From Caryophanales bacterium UBA4278 (GTDB lineage Bacteria > Bacillota_I > Bacilli_A > RFN20 > CAG-826), in contig DGVS01000005.1 of NCBI GenBank assembly GCA_002395065.1, positions 1 through 64,000 on the forward strand: a stretch of 64,000 bases of DNA, written 5' to 3'. Shown here one piece after another: positions 1-6,579 of the stretch. The first letter of the stretch is position 1. The number at the start of each line of letters is the position of its first letter. A program made the position numbers and the translations under genes. A model generated the notes under the pieces. It ran no database searches and was not told the origin of the DNA. It saw nothing but the letters and a program-made list of their open reading frames with translations.

Positions 1-57
<57 letters not shown>

Positions 58-75
58 CCCATAATAATGAAATTG

Positions 76-133
76 TCCCCTAAATTTGGACTCTATAAAC
101 TAAAGTTTGTAGACTAAATAAAGGGGATTTTTT
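76..133 (+). terminator. Probable terminator after tRNA-Arg
   Basis: TCCCC at 76-80 pairs with GGGGA at 123-127. Inside it CTATAAAC pairs with GTTTGTAG (one wobble), with an imperfect middle section. The hairpin is followed by six T. Its position just after the tRNA fits factor-independent termination, although the stem is long and bulged. Confidence 0.5.
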
Positions 134-316
134 GATAGATTTGATTATCCAGAAGATTCCTGAGAAAACAAAAATGTTCATCATTATTAGTGCTCGTAAG
201 GTTCGCATAGCATATCGATAACCAAATAAATCCATGTGAAAGCCAATAGTGGTGAGTGGCACGGATTTTTTTGATTGCCTGAAAATCGTAAGAACTTGAG
301 AAAAATAAGCAAGAAG
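134..316. other. Intergenic stretch with no supported gene
   Basis: Several short frames are open on the minus strand, but they overlap one another, have no ribosome binding site, and run through the tRNA terminator or the promoter repeat. No protein family could be recognised on either strand. It may be a decayed gene. The recognisable downstream promoter cassette starts abruptly at 317. Confidence 0.5.
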
Positions 317-343
317 TTAGCACTCTTTCGCAACAAGTGCTTG
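317..343 (+). promoter_or_regulatory. CIRCE-like inverted repeat, copy 1
   Basis: TTAGCACTC (317-325), nine bases, then AAGTGCTTG (335-343). The left arm matches the HrcA operator CIRCE (TTAGCACTC-N9-GAGTGCTAA) perfectly and the spacer length is exact. The right arm keeps AGTGCT but ends in TTG, which becomes the start of the -35 box. Six base pairs can form. By analogy with CIRCE it may be an HrcA-type heat-shock operator; no hrcA gene lies in the window. An identical pair of arms occurs at 5767-5793. Confidence 0.55.
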
Positions 344-371
344 ACTCTCTCTCTCTCTCTCTCTGTAGAAT
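341..371 (+). promoter_or_regulatory. Promoter with CT-repeat spacer, copy 1
   Basis: TTGACT (341-346) and TAGAAT (366-371) are separated by 19 bases, almost all of them CT dinucleotides. The -35 box overlaps the right arm of the CIRCE-like repeat. Loss of one CT unit would bring the spacer to the optimal 17, so slippage should change promoter strength in steps of two bases. Predicted transcription start is about 378, which is the first base of the XRE gene. Confidence 0.6.
345..364 (+). repeat. (CT)10 dinucleotide tract
   Basis: Ten uninterrupted CT units lie between the -35 and -10 boxes of the XRE-operon promoter. The only comparable tract noticed in the window is at 5795-5810, in the same promoter context. 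Confidence 0.95.
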
Positions 372-377
372 GAAAAT

Positions 378-593
378 ATGAACAAATATTCCGTCTCATA
401 CAAAAAAATGTGGGTTCTTCTTATTGAAAAAGGGATATCTCCTGTCGATTTAAGAAAAGACCTTAATATCGCTACAGGTACAATGACTAAATTAAGAAGA
501 AATGAAGAAGTTGCATTATCGGTATTGCTTCGAATTTGCGAATACCTTGATTGCAACATCGGTGATGTTTGTGATTTTGTTAAAAAAGACTAG
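378..593 (+). CDS. Small XRE-family (Cro/CI, YozG-like) transcriptional regulator
   Basis: This 71-residue protein is essentially one helix-turn-helix domain. Residues about 19-45 (from SPVDLRKDLNIATGTMTKL onward) form the HTH, followed by an SVLLRICEYLDCNIGDVCDF tail typical of YozG-like regulators. It is the first gene of a five-gene cluster (610-4072) and probably controls it or itself. No Shine-Dalgarno precedes the ATG. The -10 box TAGAAT ends six bases upstream, so the mRNA is predicted to be leaderless. A second ATG at 408 would cut into the conserved start of the domain and is less likely. The next gene follows after 16 bases. Confidence 0.85.
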   Translation: MNKYSVSYKKMWVLLIEKGISPVDLRKDLNIATGTMTKLRRNEEVALSVLLRICEYLDCNIGDVCDFVKKD

Positions 594-609
594 TAAAGGA
601 GATTAAATT

Positions 610-1455
610 ATGTACTGTCCAAACTGCGGAAAAAAGTTAGATGATGACGCTTTGTTTTGCGATGAATGTGGAACAAAAATCGAAAGACAAACACCATCTG
701 CCGAACCTACACAAAAAGTTCAAGAAACTCCTGTGGTTGAAGAAGAACCAGCAAAAGAAGTAATTAGAACTGAGCCTGTGGAAAAAAATCAACCTGAGCA
801 AAGGAAAGCAAACCTAAAAGAAGGACGCTTACATAAATGTCCCAATTGTGGGGAACTAATAAGCTTTGACGATGTTAAATGTCCTTCTTGCGGATATGAA
901 ATTAGAGATAGAGAAGTTAACGCTTCTGTTCAAAGTCTATTTGATAAAGTTTTAGCTACAGATGATTTAGATAAAAAAATAGAGTTAATCAAAACTTTCC
1001 CGATTCCTAATACTAGAGAAGATATTCTTGAGTTCATGCTATTAGCAAAGTCCAATTTTGACGCTAAATACTATGCAACCAACAAAAATGTTGATAGCGT
1101 CTCTAGTGCTTGGTTATCAAAAATCGATCAATGCTATGCAAAAGCAAAAATTTTGCTCCGTGATAAAAGAGATTTAGACACCATAGAAGATATATACTCG
1201 GGAATTCATAAAGAAACTAAGAACATTCAAAGAAGCAAACTTCTTATGATTATTGGTGGCTTTGTCGCAATCATCGCTTCTGTTATTTGTATCGTTACAT
1301 TTAATGTAGAAGGCAACACCCTTTTATCGCTGCTGTTTATCGCGTTGCTTGCTGCCGGTATTGTTTTGCTCGTATTTGGTTTCAAGAAGAAAAAAACTAA
1401 TAAGCAATTAGAAGAAGAACGCGCTGCTAAAGCCGAAAAAAAGAATAGGAGATAA
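610..1455 (+). CDS. Zinc-ribbon membrane protein (YdjG-like arrangement)
   Basis: 281 residues. An N-terminal zinc ribbon (CPNC at 3-6, CDEC at 17-20) is followed by a Pro/Glu-rich linker, a second zinc ribbon around residues 77-97 (CPNC...CPSC), a roughly 100-residue helical region with several Lys/Asp-rich stretches, and two membrane segments near residues 212-258 (LLMIIGGFVAIIASVICIV and LLSLLFIALLAAGIVLLVF). The basic C-terminus is probably cytoplasmic. A good ribosome binding site (AAAGGAG) precedes the ATG. The combination of zinc-ribbon membrane protein and SPFH protein recalls ydjG-ydjH-ydjI of Bacillus subtilis, where the zinc-ribbon membrane proteins recruit the SPFH protein. Function here is inferred from that arrangement only. 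Confidence 0.75.
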   Translation: MYCPNCGKKLDDDALFCDECGTKIERQTPSAEPTQKVQETPVVEEEPAKEVIRTEPVEKNQPEQRKANLKEGRLHKCPNCGELISFDDVKCPSCGYEIRDREVNASVQSLFDKVLATDDLDKKIELIKTFPIPNTREDILEFMLLAKSNFDAKYYATNKNVDSVSSAWLSKIDQCYAKAKILLRDKRDLDTIEDIYSGIHKETKNIQRSKLLMIIGGFVAIIASVICIVTFNVEGNTLLSLLFIALLAAGIVLLVFGFKKKKTNKQLEEERAAKAEKKNRR

Positions 1456-1460
1456 TGTTT

Positions 1461-2774
1461 ATGAGTATTTTCGCTAAGAAAAACAAAACTGGCGGTTTAG
1501 CTGATGTAATCCGCTGTGACCAAGAGGATTATCTTATTTGGAAGTGGCATCCAAAAGGTGCTGCAGAAGGTGACCTCAAAAGAGATACTGCAATTAGAAC
1601 TAATTCGGTATTAAGGGTTAAGGATGGTGAAGTAGCTGTCTTTGTTTATAAACAAAAAGATGGTCATAACCAAGATTTCATCGTCGGTCCACATGACGAA
1701 ACAATAAAAACTAAAAACTTCCCAGTTTTGTCATCTATTATCGGCTTGTGGTACGAAAAGGACACACCATTTCAAGCTGAAGTTTTCTTTATTAACTTAG
1801 GACGTGCATTACAGGTTAAATTTGGTGTTCCGTATTTTGATATCGCTGATCCTAGATTCCCTGATTTTGAAGCACCAGTCGCTGTGCGCGGCACACTTAC
1901 TTTCAAAATTGAAGATTACGAAGCTTTCGTTAAGCATTATCAACTTGCAACGTTTGAGATGGATGACTTTAAGAAAAAAGTCACAGACGCAATTGCTAGG
2001 TATGTAAAAGACTCAGTTGCTAAAGCGCCAGCTGAAAACGATATTCCGTTAATTCAAATCGAGTCAAAAATAGATCTTATCAATGATAAGGCTGAATTGA
2101 ACGTCAAAGAGAGACTATACGAAACATTTGGCGTTACAGTCACTGGTTTTGATATTAGCGCAATTGAAATAGATAAAGAATCAGAAGGATATCAAGAGCT
2201 CAGAAACATTAGCAAAGGCATGGCTGGTAGAAAAGCTGAAATGGATATACAACATTACGAAGAATCCCTCCGCATTCAAAGAGAAGAAGGGCAATATGCC
2301 ATGCACATGGGCACTAAACAAACAAATCTTGGTGCTTATGAGACTGAGGTTAAAGGAGATGTTGGCGTTGAAAGCGCAAAAGCTCTTGGGAAAATGGGTG
2401 AAAATGGCGCAGGCCGTATAGATATTGGCGGCGATGGTGGCCAAGGAGGAGGCGCTGGTTTTAATCCTGTCTCTTTGATGGCTGGCTTAGCTGTTGGTGG
2501 CGCTGTCGCCAAAAACATTGGTGGCACTTTAGATCAGACTATGAATGCATCTGGAAATGTGCCTCCTGCAATTCCTACTGTTACTTTCCATGTTGCAATT
2601 GATGGCAAAGCGGTTGGACCATTTGAAACTGCAAAAGTCATCGAGATGATTAATAGTGGTCAAGTTTTGAAAGATACACTAATTTGGAAACAAGGTACTC
2701 CAAACTGGGTAAAAGCTGGAGAATTGAAGGAATTTAGCGATTCGTTCCCACCAGATTTACCACCAACTAAATAG
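1461..2774 (+). CDS. SPFH-domain protein with C-terminal GYF_2 domain (YdjI/virion-core-like)
   Basis: 437 residues from the chosen start. An ATG at 1455 overlaps the previous stop codon, but the ribosome binding site AGGAGATA is correctly spaced only for the ATG at 1461. Residues about 20-280 match the SPFH/virion-core-like fold (WKWHPKG near the start; a TFKIEDYEAFVKHY section; VTDAIARYVKD). A Gly-rich linker follows (GGDGGQGGGAGFNPVSLMAG), then a GYF_2 (DUF4339) domain of about 50 residues whose VGPFETAKVIEMI and TLIWKQGTPNWVKAGEL motifs are clear. SPFH proteins form membrane-associated oligomers. In B. subtilis YdjI joins a membrane-stress complex with PspA; here the GYF_2 domain probably recruits a partner. 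Confidence 0.85.
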   Translation: MSIFAKKNKTGGLADVIRCDQEDYLIWKWHPKGAAEGDLKRDTAIRTNSVLRVKDGEVAVFVYKQKDGHNQDFIVGPHDETIKTKNFPVLSSIIGLWYEKDTPFQAEVFFINLGRALQVKFGVPYFDIADPRFPDFEAPVAVRGTLTFKIEDYEAFVKHYQLATFEMDDFKKKVTDAIARYVKDSVAKAPAENDIPLIQIESKIDLINDKAELNVKERLYETFGVTVTGFDISAIEIDKESEGYQELRNISKGMAGRKAEMDIQHYEESLRIQREEGQYAMHMGTKQTNLGAYETEVKGDVGVESAKALGKMGENGAGRIDIGGDGGQGGGAGFNPVSLMAGLAVGGAVAKNIGGTLDQTMNASGNVPPAIPTVTFHVAIDGKAVGPFETAKVIEMINSGQVLKDTLIWKQGTPNWVKAGELKEFSDSFPPDLPPTK

Positions 2775-2790
2775 TCTTTGGAGATTAAAT

Positions 2791-3165
2791 ATGAAAAACA
2801 AAATGGTTTTTATAGGAATAAATGCACTTCTCGTTGTTACTACTGGATTAATTGTTGGATTAGTTTTTGCAGACACTATTTTTCAAGCACCAGCTGGGAT
2901 CACTGCTTTTGCTTTCCTACTTACAGCCCTTGCAATCCCAAGTTTGATTTATGTTTTTAATTCAAAATTAAATACAGGTGGACGAATCATTTCATCATTT
3001 TTCGTTATCGCAGAAGTCATATTGAATATCGTTTTTCTATGCATTCCAAAAGCAGACATTAAAATATATGCAATCATTCAATTGGCAATGATTGTGATAA
3101 CGCTTGCGGCATTCCTAATAATAATAGGACTTTTTAAAGATAATAATGCAAAGGAGAGTAATTGA
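2791..3165 (+). CDS. Four-helix membrane protein, unknown function
   Basis: 124 residues with four hydrophobic segments (about 5-27, 35-57, 66-87 and 92-114) separated by very short loops. No family was recognised. The ribosome binding site TTGGAGA sits eight bases before the ATG. It lies between the SPFH gene and a zinc-ribbon coiled-coil gene, and its 3' end is close to the next gene's translation start, so it is part of the same membrane-associated unit. It could be the second membrane anchor of that system. Confidence 0.75.
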   Translation: MKNKMVFIGINALLVVTTGLIVGLVFADTIFQAPAGITAFAFLLTALAIPSLIYVFNSKLNTGGRIISSFFVIAEVILNIVFLCIPKADIKIYAIIQLAMIVITLAAFLIIIGLFKDNNAKESN

Positions 3166-3166
3166 T

Positions 3167-4072
3167 ATGGGATTATTTGGTAAGTTTCTTGGTGCGACAA
3201 AAAACGATGCAAAAGTGGCTAAATATGAATATAAAAAGGCCAAATTAGAAACCAAAGAAAGAAAAAAAGAAGCTGCACGCAATGAAAAGCAAGGTCAAAT
3301 TAAGGACATACAAGAAGGAGCTCAGCTTTCTTTAAATTATGCTAAAAATAACTATGAAAGCATGTGTGAAAAAGTTAGTTCTCTCTATAATGAAACATCA
3401 GAATTAATCACAGTAATTAATGATCTAAAATCACGTAAGCTTTCTAGAGATGAGAAGAAACAACTAGTAGAATCGCAAGAAGAAGCAACAGAAAATTTGG
3501 AATATCTTTATTTATCGAAAGATTATTTTATTTTCTTGACTAGACTAGCCAATGGAATGGCTCTTAAAAATGAGCAAATGCTACTCTTAGTAAAATTTTG
3601 TGCGTTTTTTGATGGCGTTGATGTTCTGTCGGACGAAGACGATGAAGATGTGGATGATTCTCTTTTGGCTGATTTCAAAGAAATAGGTAGAGATTTTAAA
3701 GAGATGTTTGTATCTTCTAAGAAACAATTATCTGATTTTAATCTTCGTGATTATGTGGAAGAAAAGTATTGCGATGAAATCAATGATTTGAAATTGCCAG
3801 AAATAGAAACTGCTCTAGATTCCTTTGAAAAACTAGCAAATAAAGAAAATACAAGCAAAGTAGAAGAACCAATTAGTGGCTCTCATCAAGAAAGTGGAAA
3901 AACTGTAGAATGCCCTAATTGTCACTGTTCCTTACCAGAGACTGCAAAGTTCTGCCCAAAATGCGGAACTAAAATAGAACCACAAGGTCCCGCCTTTTGT
4001 ATGGAGTGCGGGAGTTCGTTACGTCCTGGAGCTAAGTTCTGCCCAAAATGTGGCGCAAAAATTAATAAATAG
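3167..4072 (+). CDS. Coiled-coil protein with two C-terminal zinc ribbons
   Basis: 301 residues. The ATG at 3167 has the ribosome binding site AAAGGAG; an in-frame ATG at 3146 overlaps the previous gene and has none. The N-terminal part (about 15-110) is highly charged and helical (KYEYKKAKLETKERKKEAAR), with a general resemblance in character to PspA/IM30-type rods, although no PspA motif is certain. An acidic DEDDEDVDD patch is near residue 160. The C-terminus carries two double-CxxC zinc ribbons (CPNC...CPKC and CMEC...CPKC). It is the last gene of the XRE/SPFH cluster and probably a soluble partner of the SPFH complex. Confidence 0.75.
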   Translation: MGLFGKFLGATKNDAKVAKYEYKKAKLETKERKKEAARNEKQGQIKDIQEGAQLSLNYAKNNYESMCEKVSSLYNETSELITVINDLKSRKLSRDEKKQLVESQEEATENLEYLYLSKDYFIFLTRLANGMALKNEQMLLLVKFCAFFDGVDVLSDEDDEDVDDSLLADFKEIGRDFKEMFVSSKKQLSDFNLRDYVEEKYCDEINDLKLPEIETALDSFEKLANKENTSKVEEPISGSHQESGKTVECPNCHCSLPETAKFCPKCGTKIEPQGPAFCMECGSSLRPGAKFCPKCGAKINK

Positions 4073-4188
4073 CTTAAGAGAAAATTCTAGATCGTTCTAA
4101 TAGAAAGCTTTATTTAATTGTTGCATTGTTCATAATTTTGCGTAAAAATTGAAGTGCGAGTTCAATATTTACGAAAGGATACCTATTT

Positions 4189-5424
4189 ATGATTGAAAGG
4201 ACAATAAAAGAATCAATTCTTAAATCAATCAAAAATAAGCCAATTACTTTGATTACAGGAGCAAGGCAAGTTGGTAAGTCTACTTTATGTGGAGAAATAA
4301 AAAGAGAATTAAATTATGGATATGTGTCGCTTGATAATTTAAGAGAAAGGGAAACTGCAATTAAGGATCCTGAACTATTTCTTGCACTACATAAGGCGCC
4401 GCTTATTATTGATGAAGTGCAATATGCTCCGAAATTGTTAGATGTCATTGAATCAATTGTTAACAAAGTGAAATTTGAAGGCGGAAACAATAAAGGAATG
4501 TACATTTTAACCGGCTCTCAAATATATAGCCTAATGGAAAATGTCTCTGAATCACTTGCTGGTCGTGTTTCAATCATAGAAATGTCTCCTCTGTCACTAA
4601 GAGAAATAAGAGGATTAAAAGAAACACCTTTTGTTATTGATCCTGTTATTAATAAGGAAAGAAACGAAGAGAACCCAGTCAGTATTGATGAACTATTTGA
4701 TTATGTAGTAAGGGGTTTTTATCCAGAACTATACGATAACAAAGATTTAGATACAGATAATTTTTATTCTGATTACGTTAAAACATATATTGAAAGAGAT
4801 GTTTCGCAAATTATAAACTTGAATGAAAAGCTAAAGTTCCAAAGATTTATGGAAGTTCTCGCTTCGCTGACAGGTGAAGAATTTGTCGCCAATAATCTCG
4901 CTAAGAGTATAGGGGTTTCTTTGCATACAATAGACTCTTGGCTAAGTGTTTTGGTTGCTGGCAATATTGTCTATTTATTAGAACCATATAATGAGAATTC
5001 AACACTAAAAAGAGTTGTAAAACGTCCAAAAATCTATTTTTACGATACTGGACTAGCAGCTTATTTGGCTAGACTAAGTAATAAAGAAGTTTTAAAAAAT
5101 AGTATCTTCTCTGGAAGATTTATTGAGACATTCATCATTAATGAAATAATTAAATCATATAAAAATCATAATAAGAGAACTAATTTCTATTATTATCGTG
5201 ATATTGATCAAAAGGAAATCGATTTAATTATTCTTGATGGTGGGATTCTTCATTTTATTGAATGTAAAAGCGGTATTTCATATTCAAAAAAGGATGTTTC
5301 TGCATTTAAAACATTGGAATTAAAATCGAAATATAAAGTTGGTCCTTCAAGCATTGTTTGTTTAACGGATGTCGTTTATTCTATTGATGAGAATATTTAT
5401 GCTGTTCCTATTGGCGCTATTTGA
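4189..5424 (+). CDS. AAA_14 ATPase with DUF4143 domain
   Basis: 411 residues. Walker A GARQVGKST is at residues 25-33 and Walker B PLIIDEVQ near 65-72, followed by the STG-type sensor LTGSQ and a GRVSIIEMSPLSLRE motif. The DUF4143 part covers about residues 200-400 and ends with a PD-(D/E)XK-like strand pattern (KEIDLIILDGG...HFIECKSG). The family is common in gut Firmicutes and Bacteroidetes; its biological role is poorly known, often thought defence- or mobile-element-linked. It is a single gene, preceded by GAAAGGA and followed by a strong terminator. TGA is the stop codon. The start of a second, decayed ATPase lies at 5712. Confidence 0.9.
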   Translation: MIERTIKESILKSIKNKPITLITGARQVGKSTLCGEIKRELNYGYVSLDNLRERETAIKDPELFLALHKAPLIIDEVQYAPKLLDVIESIVNKVKFEGGNNKGMYILTGSQIYSLMENVSESLAGRVSIIEMSPLSLREIRGLKETPFVIDPVINKERNEENPVSIDELFDYVVRGFYPELYDNKDLDTDNFYSDYVKTYIERDVSQIINLNEKLKFQRFMEVLASLTGEEFVANNLAKSIGVSLHTIDSWLSVLVAGNIVYLLEPYNENSTLKRVVKRPKIYFYDTGLAAYLARLSNKEVLKNSIFSGRFIETFIINEIIKSYKNHNKRTNFYYYRDIDQKEIDLIILDGGILHFIECKSGISYSKKDVSAFKTLELKSKYKVGPSSIVCLTDVVYSIDENIYAVPIGAI

Positions 5425-5436
5425 CGATGACAAACA

Positions 5437-5480
5437 GTAATGTCGTTTCACTTGAAGCACTTTACTATTAACGTCATTAC
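5437..5480. repeat. Imperfect inverted repeat after the AAA ATPase
   Basis: GTAATGTCGTT (5437-5447) and AACGTCATTAC (5470-5480) are complementary with one mismatch across a 22-base loop. No T run follows, so it is not an obvious terminator. It may be a binding site or a scar of a mobile element. No target-site duplication was noticed. Confidence 0.5.
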
Positions 5481-5502
5481 ATTAAGGCAGAAATCAAAAA
5501 TT

Positions 5503-5523
5503 CCAGTTAAAAGCTGGTTTTTT
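5503..5523 (+). terminator. Terminator of the AAA ATPase gene
   Basis: CCAGTT-AAA-AGCTGG (six pairs, one G-T) is followed directly by six T. Confidence 0.85.
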
Positions 5524-5607
5524 ATGAAATAGCGCTTGAAAACCTTCTCCGAGCACTTTTTGTTTTAATTTTTAACAGACTCTTGACATAAAGTCAGATC
5601 TTCCAAA

Positions 5608-5684
5608 GTGAACAGTTTGACCGTGTTTAGTAAAACTGTTCACTGATACTGAACACTTTGATTGACTTTGGTAAAACTGTTCAG
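5608..5684. promoter_or_regulatory. Two tandem inverted repeats (TGAACAGTTT/AAACTGTTCA)
   Basis: GTGAACAGTTT (5608-5618) is the exact reverse complement of AAACTGTTCAC (5633-5643). CTGAACACTTT (5649-5659) pairs with AAACTGTTCAG (5674-5684) with one mismatch. Four half-sites thus lie immediately upstream of the decayed ATPase start at 5712, the last one inside the spacer of a promoter (TTGACT 5663-5668, TATAAA 5685-5690, 16-base spacer). This layout fits an operator pair controlling the lost gene, possibly bound by the ATPase itself or by a regulator encoded elsewhere. Nothing similar precedes the intact ATPase at 4189. Confidence 0.6.
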
Positions 5685-5711
5685 TATAAAAAATGACAAA
5701 GGTGACTAACT

Positions 5712-5786
5712 ATGATTAAAAGAGAAAAATATTTACAACAAATTCGCAGATTTTACGAAACCAACATTAGCACTCTTACAGTGTAA
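5712..5786 (+). pseudogene. Truncated AAA/DUF4143 ATPase start
   Basis: A 24-codon frame encodes MIKREKYLQQIRRFYETN and then six unrelated residues before TAA. The first 16 residues look like the typical N-terminus of DUF4143-type AAA ATPases (MIKR-x-x-Y-L-x-x-I-R-x-F), which normally leads within about ten residues into a Walker A motif. Here the frame ends instead in the CIRCE-like repeat that begins at 5767, so the rest of the gene was deleted at or near that junction. The operator and promoter upstream are intact. Confidence 0.6.
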
Positions 5787-5793
5787 GTGCTTG
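5767..5793 (+). promoter_or_regulatory. CIRCE-like inverted repeat, copy 2
   Basis: TTAGCACTC (5767-5775), nine bases, AAGTGCTTG (5785-5793). Both arms are identical to the copy at 317-343, while the nine-base spacer differs (TTACAGTGT against TTTCGCAAC). Conservation of the arms but not the loop suggests selection on a protein-binding site. Confidence 0.55.
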
Positions 5794-5818
5794 ACTCTCT
5801 CTCTCTCTCTATTAAAAT
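5791..5818 (+). promoter_or_regulatory. Promoter with CT-repeat spacer, copy 2
   Basis: TTGACT (5791-5796) and TAAAAT (5813-5818) have a 16-base spacer made mainly of CT units. It drives the lipoprotein gene at 5837. The -35 box overlaps the right arm of the CIRCE-like repeat exactly as in copy 1. Confidence 0.6.
5795..5810 (+). repeat. (CT)8 dinucleotide tract
   Basis: Eight uninterrupted CT units sit in the -35/-10 spacer, two units fewer than at 345-364. Confidence 0.95.
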
Positions 5819-5836
5819 ACAAGTGGAAATTTTATT

Positions 5837-6424
5837 ATGAAAAAGCCACTTCTGTTTTATCTATCTGTTTTATCTAATTGTATTTTTTTGTTATGTGGAT
5901 GTGTTTCAAAAAAGAGTACCAAACAAAGCGTAACGTTCTTTGATGGCATTTATCGATTCCAATCAATCTCGTTGAAATATGAAGACCTTCAAGAAAGAGA
6001 ACAAAGACGCATTTGGTATGAAGAAGAAAGACAAATGTGGCCTGAAGATTATCCTCAAACCTTTGATGAGGCATATCCAATTCAATTATATCTTCGTGCC
6101 GGTCAGACATACAAAGTTGAAGGTAATACAACATATATTCCTGAAAACTTTATTGAATGCACGATTTCGGAAAGCGTTTTTAATTTAAACGTTCGAGCAG
6201 ATTTGTTTGATCCGAATAGCAAAGCAAAATCATATCAAGGAACATTTATTTCTGATAAATCAAATTTTACTATCGAATTAACGGATTGGGTCGAATCAAT
6301 ATCAAATAAATTTAAATTACTTTCTGGTAGTGGGTACGTTCAAAACGGAAATCAATTTTTAAAAGCAAAGGTATACCAAGGAGTTGGATATTCTGAAGAA
6401 TATGTTTTTAAAAGAGTTTCTTAA
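5837..6424 (+). CDS. Lipoprotein of unknown function
   Basis: 195 residues. The signal peptide is typical of bacterial lipoproteins: MKKP start, hydrophobic core, and lipobox LLCGC, with the second Cys at about residue 22 expected to be acylated. The mature part is mainly beta-strand-like and polar, with an early Glu/Arg-rich patch (QEREQRRIWYEEERQ). No known domain was recognised. It is a single gene under the second CIRCE-like/CT-repeat promoter, with only a weak ribosome binding site (AAGTGGAA). The shared promoter type suggests common regulation with the SPFH cluster at 378-4072, perhaps an envelope-stress response. Confidence 0.75.
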   Translation: MKKPLLFYLSVLSNCIFLLCGCVSKKSTKQSVTFFDGIYRFQSISLKYEDLQEREQRRIWYEEERQMWPEDYPQTFDEAYPIQLYLRAGQTYKVEGNTTYIPENFIECTISESVFNLNVRADLFDPNSKAKSYQGTFISDKSNFTIELTDWVESISNKFKLLSGSGYVQNGNQFLKAKVYQGVGYSEEYVFKRVS

Positions 6425-6552
6425 TTTCAAAAGAGAAAGCAAGATCAATTTGCTCAAGCTGTTAGAAGAAAATGCATTTTAGCCAAGAACCAATCCTAAG
6501 CCAACGATCTATTAGAAAAGTACATTAAAACTTATTAAATCCAAATAAAATT

Positions 6553-6579
6553 AAGGTCATTAATTAAGGACCTTTTTAT
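6553..6579. terminator. Bidirectional terminator between convergent genes
   Basis: AAGGTC (6553-6558) pairs with GACCTT (6569-6574), followed by TTTTATT. T-rich sequence on the opposite side allows it to serve the minus-strand phosphatase gene as well, whose stop codon lies in the loop. Confidence 0.6.

Noticed and set aside
70..92. TGTCCCCTAAATTTGGAC resembling an IS3-type terminal repeat
   Set aside because: No partner repeat, transposase fragment or target duplication was found, and the sequence is explained by the terminator hairpin.
134..205. Plus-strand segment reading ...FIIISARKVRIAYR, resembling the end of a BrnT toxin
   Set aside because: Only about ten residues look similar and there is no upstream toxin or downstream antitoxin sequence.
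80..399. Overlapping minus-strand open frames before the XRE gene
   Set aside because: They overlap one another, lack ribosome binding sites, cross the tRNA terminator and the CT tract, and match no family I recognise.
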